Positions 34,974-42,810 of a stretch of 64,000 nt of DNA are shown piece after piece; positions within the stretch are counted from its first letter, which is position 1; each line of letters starts with the position of its first letter. Location of the stretch: the NCBI RefSeq assembly GCF_003254475.1, contig NZ_QFYQ01000001.1:2108001-2172000 (forward strand). The letters are read 5' to 3'. This DNA comes from Phenylobacterium soli. GTDB lineage: Bacteria; Pseudomonadota; Alphaproteobacteria; Caulobacterales; Caulobacteraceae. Made by a program: the position numbers and the translations under genes. Under the pieces are notes generated by a model that saw nothing but the letters and a program-made list of their open reading frames with translations, was not told the origin of the DNA and searched no databases.

Positions 34974-35595
34974 CTACTTCGAGGTCGCGGTCTGCGGCAG
35001 CCGCGCCTGGACGTAGGCGATCACCGACCAGATATCGTCCTTCGAAAGCGCCTGTTTGAAACTCGGCATCGCGCTGCCGAACGGAGCGCCGCCCTCTGCG
35101 ACCGTCCAGTACATGAACGGATCCCACCGGCTCATCGGCATACGCGAGAGCCAGGCCAGGTTGGCCGGGCGCGGGTTCAAGCTGGATGCGGCGGGGCCGT
35201 CTCCGTATCCCGTCACGCCGTGGCACGAGGCGCAGTTGGCGGCGTAGACCGAGCCGCCATGCTGAACGGTCTCCGCCGTTTGAGGCAGGGGGTTGCGAAG
35301 GTTAGCGTAGGGGGCCGGAACCCCGCCCATCATGGCCGCGCGGTTGCGCGCCATGCTGCCGCCCATCATGCCGGACCCTGTCCCATAGCCCCCCATCATG
35401 CCGGGGCCCATGCCGTACCCCCCCCATCATTCCGCCGCCGTAGCCCCCGGGGGCCTGGGGCCACGGCCGCATGCCGCAGCACCCCACCCAGGGCGAACTA
35501 TACGCGCCTGACGGCTGGCTGACGGCTGAGCTTGTCGCGGCCATCAGAGCAGCAAGGGCGATCGCCGGGACCAACTGCCGTATGGTCAACTTCAT
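34974..35595 (-). CDS. c-type cytochrome with Met-rich region, frameshifted in a G8 tract
   Basis: The gene starts at ATG 35595 (AAGGAGG ribosome site) with a signal peptide, MKLTIRQLVPAIALAALMAA. A Gly/Met-rich part and then a monohaem domain follow, with CASCH, a GYGDGPAASSLNPRPANL stretch and a Met ligand region (FGSAMPSF). The frame breaks at a run of eight C on the plus strand (35418-35425). Removing one base restores a continuous MMGGYGMGPGMMGGYG reading. As written, the 3' part is an open frame of 145 codons from ATG 35411 without a signal. It could be a sequencing error, a decayed gene or slippage control. It overlaps the ATPase 3' end. Confidence 0.8.
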
Positions 35596-37981
35596 GTACG
35601 CCTCCTTGGGGATGTGGGGTGGGCGAATGACTCTGATCCACAAACTGGGGTGAATGGGGCGGCCGCAGCCCCTCGCCGCCGCGCGCTGGCGGCGGGCGTT
35701 CGGTTGCGCCGAGCGCGCTTGGGGAGGGCGTCGCCCGCAGCAGGCGCAAGGCGTTGAGCACGACCAGGAGCGAGGCGCCGACATCGGCAGCGATCGCGCC
35801 CCAGAGACTGGCCATGCCGAACAGCGTCAGGATGAAGAACGTGGCCTTCACCCCCAACGAGAAGACGACGTTCTGCCGGATGACCCCCAAGGTCCGGCGC
35901 GAATGGCGGATCAGCCACGGGAGCCTCGACAAATCGTCGCTCATCAAGGCGACGTCGGCGGTTTCGATCGCCGCATCACTGCCGATCGCGCCCATGGCCA
36001 CGCCGAGGCTGGCGCGCGCCAGCGCAGGCGCGTCGTTCACGCCATCCCCGACCATCGCCACAGCGCCATAGCGGCTCACCAGATCCTCGATGCAGGCCAC
36101 CTTGTCCTCGGGCAGCAGCTCGGCCCGGACTTCGTCCACGCCGATCTCGTGGCCGATGGCGTTCGCCGTCGCCTGGTTGTCGCCCGTTAGCATGACGACG
36201 TGCGCCACGCCGGCGGCGCGAAGCTCGGCGATGACCTGGCGTGCCTCGGGGCGAACCGTATCGGCGACGGCGATGAGGCCGCACACGTGGCGTCCATTTC
36301 CGATGACGATGACGGTCTTGCCGTCCGCTTCCAGGCGCTGAACGCGCTCCGCGAGTTCGGCGTGGTCCTGGCCCCGCTCGACTACATAGCGGTGGGAGCC
36401 CAGCCAGAAGTCTCGGCCGTCGAATCGACCGCTCAGGCCCTTGCCTTTCAGGACCTGGACGTCGTCTGCAGCCTGGGGCGGAACCTCCCGCATGCCTGCA
36501 TAGTCGACGATCGCCCGCGCCAGCGGATGGGAGGAGCGCGCCTCGAGCGCGGCCGCACGCGCGAGAAGCTCCTCCTCGGAGTGACCGGCCAGGGGGATGA
36601 CACAGACCACCTGCGGAGCGCCACGGGTGATCGTCCCGGTTTTGTCCATGGCGACCGCCCGCAATCGCGCCGGAAGCTCGATGTACGCCCCGCCCTTGAT
36701 CAGCACGCCAGCCCGCGCGGCGGAGGCCAGCGCGGCAACAATCGATACGGGCGTCGAGATGACCAGCGCGCAGGGGCAGGCGATCACCAGCAGCACCAGC
36801 GCGCGGTAGAACCAGTCGGCCCAGGCTCCGCCGAACACCAGTGGCGGCCCCAGAAACACCGCCAGGGCCATGGCCATGACCGTCGGGGTGTAGATTCGGG
36901 CGAACCGCTCGACCCATTGTTCCGTGGGCGCCCGGCGCGTGTGGGCCTGCTGAACCAGCTGGATGATGCGGGCGAGGGTGGTGTCGCCCGCGGCCCGGGT
37001 CGATTCCACCGTCAGAGCGCCGTCGCCGTTGATTGTGCCCGCGAAGACCTGAGCCCCTACGCCCTTCTCGACGGGGACGCTCTCGCCCGTGATCGGCGCC
37101 TGGTTGACCGTGCTGACGCCAGCGATGACGTCGCCGTCCAGGGCGATCCGTTCGCCGCCCGCGACCACGAAGCGCTCACCCGGCCGCACCTCCGCGACCG
37201 GCGTGACGGCCTCAGACCCATCCGGCCGCAGGAGCCGCACGCTTGGCGGGGCGAGGTCCAGCAAGGTCGCGACCGCCCGGCGGGCGCGGCTGATGCTCCA
37301 GCTCTCCAGCGTCAGCGAAAGCGAGAACAGGAACGCCACCGTCGCGGCTTCGAACCACTCGCCGATGCCCGCCGCGCCCGCGACGGCGATCACCATGAGA
37401 AGGTTCATGTCGGGGCGCAGCCGCCGCGCGGCGTAGAGCGCCTTGGGCGCGACATACCAGCCCCCGAGCAAGATCGCGGTCAGATAGGCTGCGATCTCCG
37501 GCCAAGGCGTGGGTTCGCCGGCGTGTTCGATGAAGAGTCGAAGCGCCGAGGCGAAGTCTGCGGAAGACCAAACGTGCAGCGCCATTCCCAAGAGGACGAG
37601 CGCGCCGCTCCCGATCGTGCAGACCTCTTGCCGCCGTCGGTCGGCGTCGCCGCCGTCGGGGCGGGTGGCGGTCCACGGTGTCGCCGCCATCCCGGTCGCG
37701 CGGACCGCTCGGATAATCGCCTCGTCTGGAATCTGCGCCGCCGCGTCAGCGATGTTCATCCTACTGTTCAGGACGTCGAAGCTAAGGCGATCCTCTCCCC
37801 CGACGACCGGTCCAAGCACCTCGCGCAGCGTGGCGACTTCCTCGGCGCAGTCCATTCCCCGGATCCTGAAGGAACGTCCGCCCGACGACGGTGCGATGCT
37901 GCCGGAGTCGTGGCAACAAGCCGATCGAGACGCTTCAGCCACATCCACGCGAATGCCCTCGCTGCGTCCGCCCTCCCGCAA
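35498..37981 (-). CDS. zntA: Zn/Cd/Pb P1B-type ATPase (ZntA/CadA-like)
   Basis: This 827-residue inner-membrane export ATPase has a metal-binding domain motif GMDCAEE, membrane helices, the ion-site CPC (402-404) and phosphorylation site DKTGTIT (Asp446). The SSHPLA nucleotide motif and a GDGVNDAPALARA hinge follow. The start is uncertain: TTG 37981 opens the frame, and GTG 37948 has a nearer ribosome site. After NALRLLR the frame continues for about 75 unusual residues and overlaps the cytochrome gene start by about 98 bases; family members usually end near that point. A MerR-type promoter lies 34 bases upstream. Confidence 0.93.
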   Translation of the reverse strand: MREGGRSEGIRVDVAEASRSACCHDSGSIAPSSGGRSFRIRGMDCAEEVATLREVLGPVVGGEDRLSFDVLNSRMNIADAAAQIPDEAIIRAVRATGMAATPWTATRPDGGDADRRRQEVCTIGSGALVLLGMALHVWSSADFASALRLFIEHAGEPTPWPEIAAYLTAILLGGWYVAPKALYAARRLRPDMNLLMVIAVAGAAGIGEWFEAATVAFLFSLSLTLESWSISRARRAVATLLDLAPPSVRLLRPDGSEAVTPVAEVRPGERFVVAGGERIALDGDVIAGVSTVNQAPITGESVPVEKGVGAQVFAGTINGDGALTVESTRAAGDTTLARIIQLVQQAHTRRAPTEQWVERFARIYTPTVMAMALAVFLGPPLVFGGAWADWFYRALVLLVIACPCALVISTPVSIVAALASAARAGVLIKGGAYIELPARLRAVAMDKTGTITRGAPQVVCVIPLAGHSEEELLARAAALEARSSHPLARAIVDYAGMREVPPQAADDVQVLKGKGLSGRFDGRDFWLGSHRYVVERGQDHAELAERVQRLEADGKTVIVIGNGRHVCGLIAVADTVRPEARQVIAELRAAGVAHVVMLTGDNQATANAIGHEIGVDEVRAELLPEDKVACIEDLVSRYGAVAMVGDGVNDAPALARASLGVAMGAIGSDAAIETADVALMSDDLSRLPWLIRHSRRTLGVIRQNVVFSLGVKATFFILTLFGMASLWGAIAADVGASLLVVLNALRLLRATPSPSALGATERPPPARGGEGLRPPHSPQFVDQSHSPTPHPQGGVHEVDHTAVGPGDRPCCSDGRDKLSRQPAVRRV

Positions 37982-38014
37982 TAGGGTGGGGGAGGACCTC
38001 CATGCCGGTCGGTA

Positions 38015-38045
38015 TGGATACCTTCTCTAGTCGCTAGAGGGTCAA
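38015..38045 (-). promoter_or_regulatory. MerR-type promoter/operator of the P-type ATPase gene
   Basis: Read leftwards, a -35 box TTGACC (38045-38040) and a -10 box TATCCA (38020-38015) have a 19-base spacer holding CTCTAG-CGA-CTAGAG. The half-sites equal those at 24044-24064 in front of the czc genes. The stretched spacing and palindrome are hallmarks of a MerR-activated promoter, so the regulator at 23.6-24.0 kb is the likely controller. Confidence 0.82.
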
Positions 38046-38297
38046 GACCGTCTGCACTTACAGAGAACGTGCCAAGCACGGGTGTACCCTGGTTCATCGT
38101 TCTGCATTCTGCTTTCTGCGTTCCGCGTCGTCGATGATGTCAGCGCGCGGAGGCGGGGCGCGGCTATGCCCTCGTGCCTATGATCCTGGCCGCTCGATCA
38201 CGCGGATCGCCGCGCGCCTCGCCGAGCGACGCTCGGGATGGGTGCGCCCCGCGCGTTGAACGAACCGACGCGCGCCGTCGCGCCGATCCGCCTGAGT

Positions 38298-38684
38298 TCA
38301 GAGGCGCTCGATAACGCGTCGCAGCCGCGCGCGGACCTCTTCGGCCGTCTCCTTCAAACGCGGATTGTCGATCGCCTGCATCGAGGCGACCGGGTCGATC
38401 GCCGCCACTTCCGTTTCGGCGGGACCGCGCTCTTGGACCACCACGTTGCAGGGCAACATAGTCCCCACCTTGTCCTCGAGCAGCAAGGCTTCGTGCGCCA
38501 TCTTCGGGTTGCAGGCGCCAAGGATGCGGTAGTTGCGGAAATCGATGCCGATCTTGGTCTTGAAGGTGTTCTTCACGTCGATGTCCGAGATGACGCCGAA
38601 GCCTTCCGCCTTCAGCGCCTCCAGCGTCCTGTCGATCGCCTCGTCGAAGTTGGCGGCCAGGGTCTTGGCGAAATAGTAGTTCAT
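38298..38684 (-). CDS. DUF302 domain protein
   Basis: This 128-residue cytoplasmic protein matches DUF302: NYYFAKTL, DEAIDRTLEALKAEGFGVISD, NYRILGACNP, and GTMLPCNVVVQE with the conserved cysteines. The function is unknown; such genes are often found with redox or metal stress genes. It overlaps the upstream SHOCT gene by 4 bases and is the last gene of the leftward group from 39410. Confidence 0.88.
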   Translation of the reverse strand: MNYYFAKTLAANFDEAIDRTLEALKAEGFGVISDIDVKNTFKTKIGIDFRNYRILGACNPKMAHEALLLEDKVGTMLPCNVVVQERGPAETEVAAIDPVASMQAIDNPRLKETAEEVRARLRRVIERL

Positions 38685-38944
38685 GTCGGCGCTCCTGGCT
38701 GCGGCGAGCCCGCGCCGATGTCGGCCCGGGTCCGCAAGTACTCGTCACGACCGATCTCCCCGCGTGCATAGCGCGCATTGAGGAGCTCGAGCGCAGAAGG
38801 GGGGCGGCTCGGACCGCCGGTCCGCGAGCGCCCCGCCGAGCGGGCGAGCATCACCGCGCCGACGATCACCGCGATCAGCAGCAGGAGTGGAAAGAGACCG
38901 AACATCGGCATTCCCCATCCGATCAGAGAACCGCCGCACCACAT
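38681..38944 (-). CDS. SHOCT-domain small membrane protein
   Basis: This 87-residue protein has one hydrophobic helix (FGLFPLLLLIAVIVGAVML, about residues 15-33) and a C-terminal SHOCT motif, LELLNARYARGEIGRDEYL. The function is unknown. It is coupled to DUF302 by a 4-base overlap and lies 4 bases downstream of the Met-rich gene, so these three genes form an operon. Confidence 0.87.
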   Translation of the reverse strand: MWCGGSLIGWGMPMFGLFPLLLLIAVIVGAVMLARSAGRSRTGGPSRPPSALELLNARYARGEIGRDEYLRTRADIGAGSPQPGAPT

Positions 38945-38948
38945 GAGA

Positions 38949-39410
38949 TCACTGGACGTTCTGAAGGGCGCCGGTCGTGCGGTCGAAGGCGAAGCGCTGA
39001 ACGAGCGATCCTCCGTCCTTGGTGATGATGTCGCCGACGATGGTGTTGGCGTCGCGCTGGGCGACGGCGCCGACCTTCACATGAGGATTGCCGTTCATCG
39101 CCACCCAACGCTCCAGATAGGTGCGAACGTCGTTGACGGAGAGGTTCAGGCGGCCCTGCTGCCCGGGGCTGCCATACCCGTAACCCATCATCCCCGGGCC
39201 CATTCCATAGCCCATCATGCCCGGGCCCATCATCCCGGGACCCATCATGCCGTAGCCGCCCGGGCAGCCGTAGCCATATCCGTAGCCCGGGGAAGGCTGC
39301 GCCGGGGGCGAGGACTGGGTTTGGGCCTGCGCTTGTGCCTGAACCAGGCTGACCGTCGCCAGAACAACTGCGAGGGCGCCGCCGGCGAGGAAACGCGTCT
39401 TCAACTGCAT
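38949..39410 (-). CDS. Met/Gly-rich secreted protein, copy 1
   Basis: This 153-residue protein has a signal peptide (FLAGGALAVVLATVSLVQA) followed by a Gln/Pro linker and a low-complexity GYGMMGPGMMG-type segment (about residues 40-85). It ends in a 64-residue conserved domain with TYLERW, NGNPH, QRDANTIVGD and LVQRFAFDR. About 45 of 64 domain residues equal those of copy 2 at 42802-43419, counted by eye. The Met runs suggest Cu(I)/Ag(I) binding. The domain was not recognised. Upstream are a TTGACC-AA-GGTCAA palindrome and a MerR-type promoter. Confidence 0.78.
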   Translation of the reverse strand: MQLKTRFLAGGALAVVLATVSLVQAQAQAQTQSSPPAQPSPGYGYGYGCPGGYGMMGPGMMGPGMMGYGMGPGMMGYGYGSPGQQGRLNLSVNDVRTYLERWVAMNGNPHVKVGAVAQRDANTIVGDIITKDGGSLVQRFAFDRTTGALQNVQ

Positions 39411-39491
39411 CGCTGTCGCTCCGTCTCACCTCGCGGGCCTAATGCGTCGCAAGATCGAGTGGAAACCTACTGGCCTTCGGACGCCTGTACC

Positions 39492-39505
39492 TTGACCTTG
39501 GTCAA
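39492..39505. promoter_or_regulatory. TGACC-NN-GGTCA palindrome upstream of Met-rich gene 1
   Basis: The minus strand reads TTGACCAAGGTCAA, a perfect palindrome, 82 bases before the gene start. A related palindrome, TGACC-GA-GGTCA, lies 77 bases before the paralogous gene at 43419. The shared position and sequence suggest a common regulator binding site. Confidence 0.5.
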
Positions 39506-39580
39506 CCCGCGCGTGTGGGAAGGCTAGTCTTCGTCCGCCTTCATCAGGTCGGCTCGGGCGTGGCGGATCTCCACAGGCAG

Positions 39581-39611
39581 ACCCTAAAGCCTCCAGTCGC
39601 TGGAGGAGCAA
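39581..39611 (-). promoter_or_regulatory. Possible MerR-type promoter upstream of Met-rich gene 1
   Basis: Read leftwards, TTGCTC (39611-39606) and TAGGGT (39586-39581) are 19 bases apart, with CTCCAG-CGA-CTGGAG in the spacer. It differs from the two CTCTAG-type sites by one base per half-site. It would drive the Met-rich, SHOCT and DUF302 genes, leaving a leader of about 165 bases. No other gene lies between 39411 and 39729. Confidence 0.55.
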
Positions 39612-39729
39612 GCGCCAATCCGGCGGGGAGACGCCTTAGGCGACACCACAAGGGCCTAGACCGCCTTGTGGCCGGCTGAGGGCGTGACAGTTCTTTCGAC
39701 GGCGTGCGAATTGGAGCCGGCAGGGCCGG

Positions 39730-40569
39730 TCAGGCAGCGCTGTTGTTTTCAGCCTCGGCGCGGTGGGGACCCGGGCGTTCCAGGCGGCCTGCCGTCATCA
39801 GGACCGCGAGAACAAGCAGGTAGGCGGCGACCTGGGCGCCCATCGGGCGATCAGAATACCCGACCAGGGTCTGCAAAGCGCGGCCGAGAAGGGTGTCGTC
39901 CGGAAGGATGAATGAGGTGTCCCAGAGCTGATCTCCAAGGCTCGGAATCCAATTCGCCTGGACGAGAAACACCGCCGCACGCCCAGCCATGCCCGCGGCG
40001 AGGAGCGCGACCAGGCCATTGGTGACCGAGAACAGTTTCGCCGTGGGGATGGCGAGCAGGCCTCGGTAGATCAGCCAGGAAACCGCAGCGCCGCCGCCGA
40101 GCCCCAGCAGGCCGCCGCCCACCATAGCCGTCGGGTCGGCGGATCCGGCCGAGGCGACGCCAAACAGGAACAGCACGACCTCGGCGCCTTCCCGCAACAC
40201 CGCGACCGCTACGACCGTCGCCATGGCCAGCAGCGTGGTCTCTCCGGCGGAGAGCTTGCCGCCCAAGCTCTTCATGTCCCGAACCATCTCGCGGGCGTGG
40301 CGTGACATCCACACGACATGCCAGCTCAGCATCAGGACCGCCGCAACGAGGATCGCAGCGTTGAACAGGGCTTGGCCCGAGCCCGCGAATGCATTCGAGA
40401 GTTGCTGAGCGAAAAGCGCCACGAGCGCCGCCCCGATCACCCCTCCGCCGACACCGCCGGCGATCCAGCGGCTCCGGCCAGCGACACCTTCCGTAGCGGC
40501 GAGGATGACGCCCACGATCAATCCGGCTTCGAGGACTTCGCGGAATACGATCAGCGCTGCGGCCAGCAT
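39730..40569 (-). CDS. FTR1-family iron permease
   Basis: This 279-residue polytopic inner-membrane protein has the two FTR1 iron motifs, REVLE (residues 10-14) and REGAE (about 122-126). Seven hydrophobic segments are arranged as in EfeU/FTR1. FTR1 permeases import ferric iron, usually after oxidation by a partner. It directly follows the cupredoxin gene (3 bases). The substrate could include copper-linked iron; this is inference. Confidence 0.9.
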   Translation of the reverse strand: MLAAALIVFREVLEAGLIVGVILAATEGVAGRSRWIAGGVGGGVIGAALVALFAQQLSNAFAGSGQALFNAAILVAAVLMLSWHVVWMSRHAREMVRDMKSLGGKLSAGETTLLAMATVVAVAVLREGAEVVLFLFGVASAGSADPTAMVGGGLLGLGGGAAVSWLIYRGLLAIPTAKLFSVTNGLVALLAAGMAGRAAVFLVQANWIPSLGDQLWDTSFILPDDTLLGRALQTLVGYSDRPMGAQVAAYLLVLAVLMTAGRLERPGPHRAEAENNSAA

Positions 40570-40572
40570 AAT

Positions 40573-40926
40573 CTAACGCCCTTCGCCCACGGTCACTTTG
40601 CCCTGAGCCGTCGCGGCATGAAATTCACCCATGAAGCTGTATTCGCCAGGCTTCAGGGGGCCAATGAAGAAGCTGACCTTCCCCTTGGGCGTGACCAACT
40701 GCTCCGTCCTCAAATCGTGGCTGTCGAACTCTTCCGTGGCGAGGTCCTGATTGATCAGGACGATGCGAACCCTTTGCCCTGCCGGCACGCTGAAGTCCGA
40801 GGGCGTGAAACGATGATCCTTCAAGGTCAGGGTCACGGTCGCCGGCTCGGGCGGAGCAGCGGCCGAGACGCCCGCGGCGCTCGCGAGGGCAAGCGCAGCG
40901 ATTAGAGCGCCGAATCTAGACCGCAT
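40573..40926 (-). CDS. Cupredoxin-domain periplasmic protein
   Basis: This 117-residue secreted protein has a signal peptide (FGALIAALALASAAGVSAAA) and a cupredoxin-like domain (LKDHRFTPSDFSVPAGQRVRI, FDSHDLRTE, GEYSFMGEFHA). It resembles the cupredoxin part of EfeO/FTR1 partners. The start at ATG 40926 has GAGG upstream; longer frames to 41109 add a non-signal leader. It is probably co-transcribed with the FTR1 gene and would bind Cu or Fe at the membrane face. Confidence 0.87.
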   Translation of the reverse strand: MRSRFGALIAALALASAAGVSAAAPPEPATVTLTLKDHRFTPSDFSVPAGQRVRIVLINQDLATEEFDSHDLRTEQLVTPKGKVSFFIGPLKPGEYSFMGEFHAATAQGKVTVGEGR

Positions 40927-40989
40927 TTGATCTGCCTCAACTGATTGGTCCCGCGACAGGGCAAGCTTAGCCATCCCCTTCATGATTTC

Positions 40990-41038
40990 GCAATTGACAC
41001 GCGTTCGCAATAGGAAATATGCGAACGATGTGCAATTG
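40990..41038. promoter_or_regulatory. Nested inverted repeats between divergent cupredoxin and outer-membrane genes
   Basis: Inner arms GTTCGCA (41003-41009) and TGCGAAC (41020-41026) surround 10 bases. They are flanked on the left by GCAATTG (40990-40996) and on the right by TGCAATTGCA (41031-41040). The region is AT-rich and shared by two divergent transcripts. Fur-type sites of alphaproteobacteria contain related GCAA/TTGC halves, so iron control is plausible but not shown. Confidence 0.5.
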
Positions 41039-41053
41039 CAAGAGGGGCGGCGG

Positions 41054-41821
41054 ATGAAGGGCCTGATCAAGAGGTTCGCGTGGGTTTGGGCGGTCGGCCT
41101 GACGGCCATGTCAGCCCCGGCCTGGGCCGACCCACGGCTCGATGAGAAGGTCTACGACCCCTACATCGAAAACCACACGCTCGAGTTTGAGACCCGCTGG
41201 GGCCAGGAGTTAGGGCCGGGTGAGCTCAAGGGCGCCAGGACCTTCATCGTCGAGGGCGAATACGGCCTGAATGATCGGGTCAGCCTCGCGCTGCTCGGCC
41301 AGATCGAGCGCGCGCCTGGCGAAGGCGACCGGCTGGTCGGACTTGGCCTGGAGGGGGTGATGTATCTTGGGCAGATACCCAAGGTCGACGTCGATACCGG
41401 GCTCTATCTCGAATACAAGAAGGGGCTGCACGGGGAAAACGACGAAGGTGAGGCCAAGCTTCTGCTCGCCAAGACCGCGGGGCGATTTCAGGGCCTCTTC
41501 AACTTCATCGTTGAGCGGCCCTTCGGAGCACCGAATGGCGAGGGATTTGCGTCATACGGCTACGCCACGTCGCTCACTTGGCGCACGATCGGCAATTTGC
41601 GCCTCGGCGCCGAGGCTATCGGCGACTTCGGAGACGATCACGGGTTCCTCTCGCGTGCACAAGGCGCTTACGTCGGTCCTCAGCTGAAGTGGGAGGGCAA
41701 GCCCCAGTTCCTGCCGGTGGATGTCGTGGTCGATGCGGGCTGGCTCAAGTCGGTGAGCGCGGCGCGGCAAGAGGCCGACAGTCAGGCGAAAATCATTGTG
41801 GAGTTCGAGCGGCGCTTCTAG
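41054..41821 (+). CDS. Secreted outer-membrane-type protein, unknown
   Basis: This 255-residue protein from ATG 41054 has a signal peptide ending near SAPAWA (about residue 25). The mature chain alternates polar and aromatic/hydrophobic residues with many short strands and ends EFERRF, typical of a barrel with a terminal aromatic. A frame from 40982 runs through the regulatory region and is not preferred. It is divergent from the cupredoxin-FTR1 pair and may provide the outer-membrane step of the same uptake module. No family was recognised. Confidence 0.7.
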   Translation: MKGLIKRFAWVWAVGLTAMSAPAWADPRLDEKVYDPYIENHTLEFETRWGQELGPGELKGARTFIVEGEYGLNDRVSLALLGQIERAPGEGDRLVGLGLEGVMYLGQIPKVDVDTGLYLEYKKGLHGENDEGEAKLLLAKTAGRFQGLFNFIVERPFGAPNGEGFASYGYATSLTWRTIGNLRLGAEAIGDFGDDHGFLSRAQGAYVGPQLKWEGKPQFLPVDVVVDAGWLKSVSAARQEADSQAKIIVEFERRF

Positions 41822-41965
41822 CCGAGCTTCATTGAAGGGGCCTCCGAGTCTCGATCCCCTGATGTGAGGCGGCTCGGCTTGGCGCCTCGGCCGTCCAGCA
41901 GCCCATCGCGCGCCGTTTACCTGGCAACTGGGACGGGTCGGAGGGCGCCGCGATAGGAGGAGTAG

Positions 41966-42220
41966 GTGCGCAAGCCGCGAGATCTCGAAGCTGAACTCCG
42001 CGTCCTGCAGAACCGATCGGCCACAGTGCGGGCCCGCATGGTGATGCGCCTTGGGGAACTCGTGGAGACGATCGGCGCCGGGGCGCTGGAGCTCGACGTC
42101 CTTGCCGGCGCCCTGTTGGAAGCCATGGCTGAGACGGAACCGGAGACGATCGAGCGGTGGCGCAGCCGCGGCGCGGCGTTTTTCGCCCTGCGCCGTGAAG
42201 CCAGACCCCGAAATCGTTGA
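41966..42220 (+). CDS. traD: TraD-like small conjugal transfer protein, orphan
   Basis: This 84-residue protein starts at GTG 41966 with AGGAGG upstream. The sequence RKPRDLEAELRVLQNRSATV, then MRLGELVETIGAGALELDVLAGALL, matches the small TraD proteins of Ti-type DNA-transfer modules. It is 27 kb from the trb operon and has no other transfer gene beside it, so it may be a remnant of another transfer region or the distal end of this element. Confidence 0.8.
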   Translation: MRKPRDLEAELRVLQNRSATVRARMVMRLGELVETIGAGALELDVLAGALLEAMAETEPETIERWRSRGAAFFALRREARPRNR

Positions 42221-42668
42221 AAACGAGCGGAGGCCTGCGCTCCGCCTTCTGGCATAGCGCCGACTCGAACGCCCCGTGATTTCGAGACGCGCGTAGGGCT
42301 GGAGCCGGAGATCACGTCATACCTTCACCGGTCGGCCGGATCTCGAACGTCCGATGGCGCGGCTCCGGTCCACTTGGTCGCCACACGCCTCACCGCGACG
42401 CTGCACCTCGGCTAGAGCAGCGGCCACGGAACGCGCATAGCGACTTCGGCGTGCAGGTGAGGGCAGGGCGTTGCGGGCATCCTAAACAGAGCTGAGTCGG
42501 GTCCGGGGCGCGGTCGCTCGGCGGCATAGGCCATCGGACCGGTGGCCGCAATTGAGGCCAGGGACCGTCTCTTTTTCACGCGACGCGCTCCGCCGGCTAC
42601 ATGGATGCAGCGTTTGCGGGCCTTCCAAAGGCCTTGCGTGATCGGCGCTCCTCGCTGAGCTGACGCCA
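42221..42668. other. Region without a convincing gene
   Basis: No supported coding region, RNA gene or long repeat was found in these 448 bases. Frames here are short and lack family similarity or ribosome sites. The stretch lies between two remnants (orphan traD and a truncated lipoprotein gene), so it is probably decayed cargo DNA. Confidence 0.5.
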
Positions 42669-42810
42669 ATGACGCCATCTGTGGCGGGGTGTGCGAGCCT
42701 CCAGCGTTCCATGATGCGGCCGATCAAGGCAGAGGTCGTTCCGCTCAGCGGGTTTCACATCGACCGCCCGGTCGCGGTGCTGGGTCCAAACGGACTGCGC
42801 GTCACTGGAC
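42669..42810 (+). pseudogene. Truncated lipoprotein gene, third copy (C)
   Basis: The first 47 codons match the N-terminal third of the lipoproteins at 30917 and 32514. They show a short lead to AGC, then 15 residues to the V of AEV, SGFHIDRP, and GPNGLRV followed by TG. Similarity stops near 42810, where the 3' end of the convergent Met-rich gene (stop at 42802) begins. The frame continues only as its antisense. This looks like a deletion or recombination junction. Confidence 0.7.

Noticed and set aside
37768..38097. Minus-strand frame crossing the ATPase promoter
   Set aside because: It spans the MerR-type promoter and the ATPase 5' end in another frame; no domain visible.
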